DNA of 5,130 bases from UBA4486 sp041984885 (lineage in GTDB: Bacteria; Pseudomonadota; Gammaproteobacteria; Eutrophobiales; Eutrophobiaceae): assembly GCA_041984885.1 (NCBI GenBank), contig JBHIXH010000085.1, positions 1 through 5,130 on the forward strand. Direction: 5' to 3'. The position numbers were made by a program, and so were the translations under genes. The notes under the pieces are model-generated. The model made no database searches. It was not told where the DNA came from and was given only the letters and a program-made list of their open reading frames with translations. This document shows positions 1-5,130 of this stretch, piece by piece (within the stretch, counting starts at the first letter, position 1; each line of letters begins with the position of its first letter).

Positions 1-1460
1 TCTGGGTGCTGTGGGCCGGAGATCGTCAGGCCGGTACCGCGCGCTACCTGGCGTTTATTATAGCGGCAAAAACCCGGTTTATATCTGCCGTGCATGTCAG
101 TGGTTTTGACAGTTCATCGGCAGCAATGCAGTTTATCGAGTTCCGCACCTGGATACCGGCGTTTGACCTGCATTATCACCTTGGCATCGATGGTATTGCA
201 TTATTAATGCTGGTATTGAATGCATTTATCACGCTGCTGGTCGTGATAGCCAGTTGGGACCGGGTCGAGGTCAAGGTGTCGCAGTATCTTGCCGCGTTTC
301 TGTTTCTTGAAGGGTTGATGAACGGTGTGTTTGTCTCTCTGGATGCAATCCTGTTCTACGTTTTCTGGGAGGCGCTGTTAATTCCCATGTTTTTGATCAT
401 TGGCATATGGGGCGGTCCGCGTCGAATCTATGCAACGATCAAGTTTTTCCTGTACACGTTTCTGGGTTCTGTGTTCATGTTGCTGGCATTTTTATATCTG
501 TACTCACAGTCCGGCAGCTTCTCCATCCTGCAACTGCATGCATTACCGCTGGGCCTGACCGAACAAAAACTGCTGTTTTTCGCTTTCCTGTTTGCGTTTG
601 CAGTCAAGGTGCCAATGTGGCCGGTGCATACCTGGTTACCGGACGCGCATGTGGAAGCACCAACGGCGGGTTCAGTGGTGCTGGCAGCGGTGATGTTGAA
701 ACTGGGTGCGTACGGATTAATTCGTTTCAGTTTGCCCATCGCACCGGATGCCTGCGCCGACCTGGCCGGTTTCATGATTGTCCTGTCATTAATTGCGATT
801 GTGTACATCGGTTTCGTGGCACTCGTGCAAATGGATATGAAAAAGCTGGTCGCCTATTCATCAATATCGCATATGGGATTTGTCACGCTGGGACTGTTTG
901 CCGCGTTTCCGATCATCCAGAAGAACAACAGTGACACGGCCGCCATGCTTGGAATCGAGGGAGCGATCGTGCAAATGGTGTCACACGGGTTTATTTCCGG
1001 TGCCCTGTTCTTCTGTATCGGCGTGTTGTACGAACGTAAGCACAGTCGGCAGATCAATGATTACGGCGGCGTTGTTAACACGATGCCGGTCTTTGCCGCG
1101 TTCCTGATGTTATTCGCCCTGGCCAATGCCGGTTTACCCGGCACCTCGGGTTTTGTCGGTGAGTTTGTGGTTATTGTCAGCAGTTTTCAGGCAAACGCCT
1201 GGATTGCATTCTTCGCTGCGATGACATTGATTCTTGGTGCAGCCTATACCCTGTGGATGTATAAACGTGTCATCTTTGGTGTGGTTGCCAACGAGAATGT
1301 GGCTGAATTGAAAGACATCGATAATCGTGAGCGATTTGTGCTTGGTACACTCGCGCTTGCCGTGTTGCTGTTTGGTATCTGGCCGGCACCGTTGTTTGAC
1401 ATGATGCATGCCACGGTCGAACAGCTTTACCAGCACATCGTAGCAGGCAAGGTGGGTTAG
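1..1460 (+). CDS. nuoM: NADH-quinone oxidoreductase subunit M (NuoM), 5'-truncated by the window edge
   Basis: This is an antiporter-like membrane subunit of respiratory complex I, which couples NADH-to-quinone electron transfer to proton pumping across the inner membrane. The reading frame is open to the left edge, so the true start lies outside. The first start-like codon, GTG at 6, falls inside the first membrane segment (LLWAGDRQ), and roughly 15-20 residues are probably missing. Numbering from that GTG, the family hallmarks are a glutamate in WEALLIP (E122), KVPMWPVHTWLPDAHVEAPT (K201 to T220), LKLGAYG (K232), a conserved lysine pair near MDMKKLVAYSSISHMG (279-280) and GFVGEF (E386). These match the essential E and K residues of the proton channel by motif. 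The visible 484 residues plus the missing start fit the usual length of about 500. One base separates it from nuoN, so the two are cotranscribed. Residues 21-31 are oddly charged (see findings). Confidence 0.97.
   Translation, partial: WVLWAGDRQAGTARYLAFIIAAKTRFISAVHVSGFDSSSAAMQFIEFRTWIPAFDLHYHLGIDGIALLMLVLNAFITLLVVIASWDRVEVKVSQYLAAFLFLEGLMNGVFVSLDAILFYVFWEALLIPMFLIIGIWGGPRRIYATIKFFLYTFLGSVFMLLAFLYLYSQSGSFSILQLHALPLGLTEQKLLFFAFLFAFAVKVPMWPVHTWLPDAHVEAPTAGSVVLAAVMLKLGAYGLIRFSLPIAPDACADLAGFMIVLSLIAIVYIGFVALVQMDMKKLVAYSSISHMGFVTLGLFAAFPIIQKNNSDTAAMLGIEGAIVQMVSHGFISGALFFCIGVLYERKHSRQINDYGGVVNTMPVFAAFLMLFALANAGLPGTSGFVGEFVVIVSSFQANAWIAFFAAMTLILGAAYTLWMYKRVIFGVVANENVAELKDIDNRERFVLGTLALAVLLFGIWPAPLFDMMHATVEQLYQHIVAGKVG
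1449..1455 (+). promoter_or_regulatory. Ribosome binding site for nuoN
   Basis: AAGGTGG lies inside the last codons of nuoM and ends 6 bases before the nuoN ATG at 1462. It is a good Shine-Dalgarno match at normal spacing. With the nuoM stop one base before the ATG, it supports this start and suggests translational coupling of the two subunits. Confidence 0.7.
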
Positions 1461-1461
1461 T

Positions 1462-2907
1462 ATGCAGACAGATCTACTGGTCGTAATGCCGGAAATCGTG
1501 CTGTTTGTCTTTGCCTGTGCGATTCTCGTGCTGGATGCGTTGATTTCCGAGCGTTCTCGTGGTCTCACTGTATTGGTCAGTCAGTTTGCGCTGCTGGTTA
1601 CCGCGTACCTCGTCTTTACCGGTTTTCCGGATTCCACCACTTTTGCATTTGCCCGGACGTTTATTTCTGATCCGATGGCGGCCACCGTGAAGCTGTTTAT
1701 TCTTGGTTTCACTGTGCTGATTTTTTTCTATTCGCAGGATTACCTGCATGAACACGGCATACTGAAAGGTGAGTATTTTGTGCTCGGACTGTTTGCTGTC
1801 CTGGGCATGATGATCATGGCTTCGGCAGCCAGTCTGCTGAGTTTATACCTGGGGCTTGAACTGCTTTCTCTCTGCCTCTACGCAATGGTAGCCATGCACA
1901 GGGATTCACAACCGGCGGCAGAGGCGGCGATGAAATATTTTGTGCTGGGGGCCCTCGCCTCAGGGCTGTTACTGTATGGCATGTCAATGTTATATGGCAT
2001 TACCGGTAGCCTGAACCTGCAGGAAATCAGCCAGTTTGCCCACATGCACCCGGAACAATTGACGCTGCTGGTGTTCGCGCTGGTATTTATTGTCGTCGCC
2101 ATTGCGTTCAAATTTGGCGCAGTACCGTTTCATATGTGGGTGCCGGATGTCTATGAAGGTGCACCTACGTCAGTGACATTGTTTATCAGCAGCGCTCCGA
2201 AGGTAGCCGCTTTCGCTATGACAATTCGCCTGGTTAACGATGCCCTGATGCCGTTGACACCCGAGTGGCAAAGTATGTTGATCATACTCGCCATATTATC
2301 AATCATTGCCGGCAACGTGATTGCGATCGCACAAACCAATATCAAGCGTATGCTGGCGTACTCCACGATTGCGCATATTGGTTACCTGTTACTGGGTTTG
2401 ATCTCCAGTAACTCGATCGGATACACCGGCCCGGTCGGTTTTGCCGATGCGTTGTTTTATGTCATCAGCTACGCGGTGATGAGTATCGCAGCTTTCGGCT
2501 TTATTATCCTGATGGGGCGTCAAGGTCATGAGGCCGATGCACTGGAAGATTACAACGGACTGGCTGACAAAAATCCGTGGTTTGCATTCATCCTGCTGAT
2601 GATTATGTTTTCCATGGCAGGCGTACCGCCATTTCTCGGTTTCTGGGCCAAGTGGTTTGTCCTGAAAGAAGTCATTGCCACCGGTCTGTATCCGTTGGCG
2701 ATTATTGCCGTTGTCTTCTCTGTCGTCGGGGCGTTTTACTATCTCAGCGTGGTCAAACGTGCCTACTTTGACAAGCCAATTACGATGACGGCAATCAAGG
2801 CAACGCGCACGATGCGAGCCGTGGTCAGCCTGAATGGCCTGGCCATCCTGTTACTGGGGTTGGCGCCCGGATTCCTGCTGGCACTTTGCCTTCAGGTAAT
2901 GGCATAA
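1462..2907 (+). CDS. nuoN: NADH-quinone oxidoreductase subunit N (NuoN)
   Basis: NuoN is the third antiporter-like subunit of complex I in the inner membrane and contributes one proton-translocation channel. At 481 residues it is close to the usual length of about 480-490. The residues known to matter in E. coli NuoN appear at the same or nearly the same numbers: E133 in GLELLSL, K158 in MKYFVLGA, K217 in AFKFGAVPFHMW, H224, K247 in SSAPKVAAF, and K397 in GFWAKWF (K395 in E. coli). The NIKRMLAYSTIAHIGY segment (293-308) is a strong signature of the proton-antiporter domain. The protein is hydrophobic throughout, as expected for a 14-helix subunit. The start is fixed by a good ribosome site and by the one-base gap after nuoM. 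nuoN is normally the last nuo gene, and here the next gene is convergent, which agrees with the operon ending at this point. Confidence 0.98.
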   Translation: MQTDLLVVMPEIVLFVFACAILVLDALISERSRGLTVLVSQFALLVTAYLVFTGFPDSTTFAFARTFISDPMAATVKLFILGFTVLIFFYSQDYLHEHGILKGEYFVLGLFAVLGMMIMASAASLLSLYLGLELLSLCLYAMVAMHRDSQPAAEAAMKYFVLGALASGLLLYGMSMLYGITGSLNLQEISQFAHMHPEQLTLLVFALVFIVVAIAFKFGAVPFHMWVPDVYEGAPTSVTLFISSAPKVAAFAMTIRLVNDALMPLTPEWQSMLIILAILSIIAGNVIAIAQTNIKRMLAYSTIAHIGYLLLGLISSNSIGYTGPVGFADALFYVISYAVMSIAAFGFIILMGRQGHEADALEDYNGLADKNPWFAFILLMIMFSMAGVPPFLGFWAKWFVLKEVIATGLYPLAIIAVVFSVVGAFYYLSVVKRAYFDKPITMTAIKATRTMRAVVSLNGLAILLLGLAPGFLLALCLQVMA

Positions 2908-2918
2908 AAAAACTGTCC

Positions 2919-3791
2919 TTATCTCGCTGTTGTAGCAAGCGTTTCTCCCATCCGAATTGCCTGGCCGGCTTGCAGCTCGGGCAGCCATTCGATGGAGTGT
3001 TCCGGGAATAATAAAATAACGGTTGAACCCATGTTGAACCGACCGAGTTCATCGCCCTTGTTCAGGCTGACAGGTTTGTCTGTTGCGGTAAATTTCTCTG
3101 TCTGGCACTGTTTCGGGTACGGTGAATTAACCTCGCCGGCCCACACGGTCTCAATATTGCCAACGAATATTGCGCCAACCAGCACAACCGCATAGTTACC
3201 GACGTCACTGTTGAACAGTGTCACCAGGCGCTCGTTGCGACTGAACAAATGTTTTACAACACGGGTAGTATGCAGGTTGACTGCAAACAAGCGTCCGGGA
3301 ACATAGTGAGTGCATTGCAATTGTCCTGCTGTCGGCATGTGAATACGATGATAGTTTCTGGGTGACAGGTACAGTGTCATGAAACAGCCGTTCCGTAACG
3401 ATTGTGACAGTGAGTCGTCGTTACCAAGCAATGCCAGTAACGAATAATCCTGTCCCTTCGCCTGGATTAACGTGTCATTGTCGATCCTGCCGAATTTACT
3501 GATGAAACCATCGACCGGGCTGATAATCGATTTTTCAGAACCATCAAAGGGGCGTGCGTCCGGTTGTAATGCCCTGGTAAAAAAGGCATTGAAACAGTCA
3601 AATTGCGCTGCCCGTTTCAGCACCGCATCACTCATATCTACCTTGTAAATCCTGATAAAGGCGTTGATGAGAAAAGTGCGTACCAATGAAACGCGGCTTC
3701 GCATTAAACGATAAATGCAACGCGACAGAAAATGTTGCGGCAGAAGATACTGGGGCCAGACCTTCAGACGATCCAGGTACGAAGCAGACAT
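2919..3791 (-). CDS. psd: Phosphatidylserine decarboxylase proenzyme
   Basis: This pyruvoyl enzyme of the inner membrane decarboxylates phosphatidylserine to phosphatidylethanolamine, the last step of that branch of phospholipid synthesis. The 290-residue protein has the family's elements in order: an N-terminal region with FNAFFTR (67-73), SPVDG with D94, YHRIHMP with H148 and H151, FAVNL (169-173), an NYAVVLVGA segment (199-207), and the self-cleavage site FNMGST with S256. D94, H151 and S256 correspond to the Asp90-His147-Ser254 triad of the E. coli enzyme, with H148 matching H144. Cleavage between G255 and S256 would give a beta chain of 255 residues and an alpha chain of 35 residues whose first serine becomes the pyruvoyl group. 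The motif reads MGST, not the LGST of E. coli, a conservative change. The ATG has only a weak ribosome site. The gene is last in the sco-PCu(A)C-psd unit and converges on nuoN. The membrane-lipid role is unrelated to copper delivery, so the linkage is probably a matter of genome organisation. Confidence 0.97.
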   Translation of the reverse strand: MSASYLDRLKVWPQYLLPQHFLSRCIYRLMRSRVSLVRTFLINAFIRIYKVDMSDAVLKRAAQFDCFNAFFTRALQPDARPFDGSEKSIISPVDGFISKFGRIDNDTLIQAKGQDYSLLALLGNDDSLSQSLRNGCFMTLYLSPRNYHRIHMPTAGQLQCTHYVPGRLFAVNLHTTRVVKHLFSRNERLVTLFNSDVGNYAVVLVGAIFVGNIETVWAGEVNSPYPKQCQTEKFTATDKPVSLNKGDELGRFNMGSTVILLFPEHSIEWLPELQAGQAIRMGETLATTAR

Positions 3792-3811
3792 GATGAACTC
3801 AGTACCCCGCT

Positions 3812-4255
3812 TCAGTGATGTTCGTGCCTGTGTGCTGAACCGGGATTAATGACATCTATCGTCAACGGGATTGTTTCACCATTATGTAATGTCAGTGTCA
3901 GATCCACCTGATCCCCCGATTTAAGGTTTGCTGCCGGGTTGATGAACATCAGGTGCATACCACCGGGTTCGAGCAGCACTTCTTCACCGGCTTGCAATGT
4001 CAGCGACTCCTGTTTCAACATGCGCGCTACATCGTCACGAATTTCTGTTTTATGAATCTCGACGGACTGAAATTGTGTGCTTGCCATTCCGGTAATTGTC
4101 TGTTCGCTGGCAGACACATTTTTGATATGCATGTAGCCAGCCAGTACCCGGATAGTCGGTGGCGACGCATGGATCCTGGCATCACTGATTAACACTGTTC
4201 CCGCGTGTGCATTGACGACAAGACACAGAGCCAGTACTGCGAGAGCTCTAGACAT
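3812..4255 (-). CDS. PCu(A)C-family periplasmic copper chaperone
   Basis: Proteins of this family (formerly DUF461) carry Cu(I) in the periplasm and pass it to Sco or to the CuA site of cytochrome c oxidase subunit II. The 147-residue protein starts with a short signal peptide: R3, a hydrophobic core at 4-14, and a probable cut after AHA at 16-18. The mature part is the expected beta-sandwich and has the full family copper motif H-x10-M-x21-H-x-M as H68, M79, H101 and M103. The last residues, HRHEHH (142-147), form an extra histidine-rich tail that could also bind metal. The ATG overlaps the end of sco by 8 bp. AGGGA sits just upstream, with spacing on the short side. No earlier start codon in frame is evident in the preceding 50 bases. 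Its position directly after sco fits a shared role in CuA maturation. Family members are called pcuC or pccA in other bacteria. I assign no symbol because orthology cannot be shown here. Confidence 0.94.
   Translation of the reverse strand: MSRALAVLALCLVVNAHAGTVLISDARIHASPPTIRVLAGYMHIKNVSASEQTITGMASTQFQSVEIHKTEIRDDVARMLKQESLTLQAGEEVLLEPGGMHLMFINPAANLKSGDQVDLTLTLHNGETIPLTIDVINPGSAHRHEHH
4248..4255 (-). other. 8-bp overlap of the sco stop and the PCu(A)C gene start
   Basis: The end of sco and the start of the PCu(A)C gene share ATGTCTAG on the minus strand: the chaperone begins at this ATG and sco ends at this TAG, in different frames. Such overlaps usually mean translational coupling, which would keep the two copper-delivery proteins in step. 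Confidence 0.85.
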
Positions 4256-4874
4256 TTTCCCTGCTGGCTTCGCTATAAAATTCCTGTATCTGTCTAAAGC
4301 GTTCCGTGATCTCGCCAGGTTTGTGTGGCGCGCGAAAGATTGCCAACAAGCGACCCTGTGGGTCGATTAGGAATACCGATGCGCTGTGATCGACAAGGTA
4401 ACTGCCATCGTCGGCCTTGTCATGCAGAAAATAGGCGACGCCAATTTGACGGGCAAAACTTTCGACTTGCTGTTGATTACCACCGATGCCGACAAAATCC
4501 GGGTTAAAGAAGTTGACATACGTTCGCAGTTGTTCGCTGGTATCCCGTTCCGGGTCAACACTGGCAAAGACAATTTGTACCGGATCGTTTGCCTGCTGTG
4601 CAAGGTTGGCATACGCCTGTTCCAGTGTTTTCATCGTGAGTGGACAAATATCCGGACAATGCGTGTAACCGAAAAAGACAAATGACCAGCGGTTTTTTAA
4701 TTGCTCAAGGCCAAACACCTGGTTGTCGTCATCAATTGTGGCAAATGGCCGGAGTGGTTTGGGATCCGGCCAGAGCAGCCCCGGGATTTCTACACCGCTG
4801 TCCTGTCGATAATAGTCCGATGTAGTTACCCCGAAAATAATGCCGAGCACGACAAAGACGGCAACAAATAACAC
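4248..4874 (-). CDS. sco: Sco1/SenC-family copper-binding thioredoxin-fold protein
   Basis: Sco proteins are membrane-anchored, periplasm-facing thioredoxin-fold proteins. They act as thiol reductase or copper donor for the CuA centre of cytochrome c oxidase. Of the 208 residues, 1-17 form the N-terminal membrane anchor and about 45-200 the thioredoxin-like domain. The copper ligands are all visible: GYTHCPDICPLT gives C73 and C77, and VDHSAS gives H163. FASVDPERDT (103-112) is also typical of the family. The start is uncertain. GTG at 4874 is the first usual start codon after an in-frame TAG at 4899-4901. It has no clear Shine-Dalgarno sequence, and no basic residue precedes the anchor, which is unusual for an N-in topology. 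The next GTG (codon 9) would cut the anchor short, so 4874 is preferred. The gene is first in the unit with the PCu(A)C gene and psd. Confidence 0.94.
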   Translation of the reverse strand: MLFVAVFVVLGIIFGVTTSDYYRQDSGVEIPGLLWPDPKPLRPFATIDDDNQVFGLEQLKNRWSFVFFGYTHCPDICPLTMKTLEQAYANLAQQANDPVQIVFASVDPERDTSEQLRTYVNFFNPDFVGIGGNQQQVESFARQIGVAYFLHDKADDGSYLVDHSASVFLIDPQGRLLAIFRAPHKPGEITERFRQIQEFYSEASRENV

Positions 4875-5012
4875 GCTGTTTACTATAATAAAAAGTATCT
4901 ACTACTTTGGGTTTAATTTGTACTGCAGTAATAATTTTGACCAGAAAAATGTGAAAATCGCCAAAAAGAGCAATATAAGTAACTTTTTTCTTCGAAAATA
5001 CAAATTCCGCGA
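4875..5012 (-). other. AT-rich leader of the sco transcript
   Basis: About 130 bases lie between the predicted transcription start and sco. They are clearly richer in A and T than the genes around them. I see no ATG on the minus strand, hence no obvious leader peptide, and no strong terminator or riboswitch. Small structures present are a perfect 10-bp palindrome TACTGCAGTA (4921-4930) and a weak 5-3-5 inverted repeat TTTTC-TTC-GAAAA (4986-4998). Confidence 0.5.
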
Positions 5013-5031
5013 ATTATAGAAGATACAAATT
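4998..5031. repeat. 9-bp direct repeat in the sco promoter
   Basis: ATACAAATT occurs at 4998-5006 and again at 5023-5031, exactly 25 bp apart. On the minus strand one copy lies in the spacer between the -35 and -10 boxes and the other begins about where transcription starts. A third, inverted copy of the core lies in the leader, where the minus strand reads TACAAATTAA at 4922-4913. The arrangement suggests binding sites for a regulator, but the region is AT-rich and none is named. Confidence 0.35.
5003..5015. promoter_or_regulatory. 13-bp inverted repeat over the sco -10/+1 region, candidate operator
   Basis: AATTCCGCGAATT is a perfect 5-3-5 inverted repeat. It overlaps the first half of the minus-strand TATAAT box and the predicted start of transcription near 5006, a classic place for a repressor site. 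I do not recognise it as the site of a named regulator. A chance palindrome in AT-rich DNA is possible. Confidence 0.35.
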
Positions 5032-5040
5032 AATTGTCAA
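5013..5040 (-). promoter_or_regulatory. Sigma-70 promoter for sco-PCu(A)C-psd
   Basis: Read on the minus strand, TTGACA (5040-5035) is followed after 16 bp by TATAAT (5018-5013). Both hexamers are perfect consensus, with spacing one base from the optimum. Transcription would start near 5006, giving a leader of about 130 nt before the sco GTG at 4874. No other convincing promoter lies closer to sco. Confidence 0.75.
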
Positions 5041-5047
5041 AAGATCT

Positions 5048-5076
5048 ATTTTAAGTCAATTTCAGTTCTGTATAAT
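5048..5076 (+). promoter_or_regulatory. Probable plus-strand promoter for a divergent gene beyond the right edge
   Basis: TATAAT at 5071-5076 is a perfect -10 hexamer. The -35 region at the right distance (about 5048-5054, ATTTTA or TTTTAA) is weak, so the promoter may need an activator or may be modest. It is back to back with the sco promoter: the two -35 regions are about 10 bp apart. No start codon for a long frame is seen between it and the window end. Confidence 0.5.
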
Positions 5077-5123
5077 GCACAGATGTTCTATTAACCCATC
5101 CACTTGGTCAAGCAATATTGGTG

Positions 5124-5130
5124 AAAGGTG
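5124..5130 (+). promoter_or_regulatory. Possible ribosome binding site at the window's right edge
   Basis: AAAGGTG at the last bases of the window resembles a Shine-Dalgarno sequence and lies about 50 bases downstream of the plus-strand TATAAT. If real, the start codon of the divergent gene lies within about 10 bases outside the window. The GTG codons at 5121 and 5128 are also possible starts, so this stays tentative. Confidence 0.3.

Noticed and set aside
407..934. Plus-strand frame of 175 codons inside nuoM
   Set aside because: It lies wholly inside nuoM in another frame, its translation is rich in C, R and H with no recognisable motif, and nuoM is unambiguous here.
1134..1568. Minus-strand frame of 144 codons across the nuoM-nuoN junction
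   Set aside because: It is antisense to two clearly conserved genes and has no family motif, so it is a shadow frame.
2886..2912. TGCC/GGCA stem followed by an A run as a terminator after nuoN
   Set aside because: The run is A, not T, on the nuoN strand, and for the psd strand it precedes the stem, so it fits a terminator in neither direction.
4386..4685. Plus-strand frame of 99 codons opposite sco
   Set aside because: It is antisense to the conserved Sco domain, including the CPDIC copper motif, and shows no protein features of its own.
4881..4890. TATTAT-like -10 box on the minus strand just before sco, implying a leaderless mRNA
   Set aside because: It is one mismatch from consensus, but there is no -35 match at any sensible spacing, and a near-perfect promoter lies upstream at 5013-5040.
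5083..5094. ATG-TTC-TAT-TAA mini-frame downstream of the plus-strand TATAAT
   Set aside because: It has three codons, lacks a ribosome site, and its ATG lies at about the expected transcription start. It is most likely chance.

Overview
This window looks like part of a proteobacterial chromosome, most likely from a gammaproteobacterium that respires aerobically. That placement rests on the style of the proteins: NuoM and NuoN of the 14-gene nuo operon type, a short MGST-type phosphatidylserine decarboxylase, and a Sco/PCu(A)C copper-delivery pair. It is an inference from protein character, not from a marker gene. I see no mobile element, CRISPR array, tRNA or rRNA. Coding density is very high up to about position 4874, where an AT-rich intergenic region begins.

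Left half, plus strand (1-2907): the distal end of a nuo operon. nuoM is cut by the left edge and is followed after one base by a complete nuoN. Both encode antiporter-like, proton-pumping membrane subunits of respiratory complex I, and their key charged membrane residues are present. An odd patch near the start of nuoM (about 66-101) carries K, R and H in what should be a hydrophobic segment, and may be a compensated double frameshift or a sequence error.

Right half, minus strand (4874 down to 2919): a three-gene unit in the order sco, PCu(A)C copper chaperone, psd. The sco and chaperone genes overlap by 8 bp, and psd follows 20 bp later. Sco and PCu(A)C together are known to deliver copper to the CuA site of cytochrome c oxidase. 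Psd makes phosphatidylethanolamine. psd and nuoN converge with only 11 bp between their stop codons and no convincing terminator.

Right end (4875-5130): a divergent regulatory region. The minus strand has a near-perfect sigma-70 promoter (TTGACA, 16 bp, TATAAT) that would drive sco-PCu(A)C-psd with a leader of about 130 nt. The plus strand has a TATAAT box that would drive a gene starting just outside the window. The minus-strand promoter is decorated with a 9-bp direct repeat and a 13-bp inverted repeat over the -10/+1 region, which are operator candidates. I found no clearly undescribed system. The promoter architecture and the NuoM anomaly deserve the closest look.
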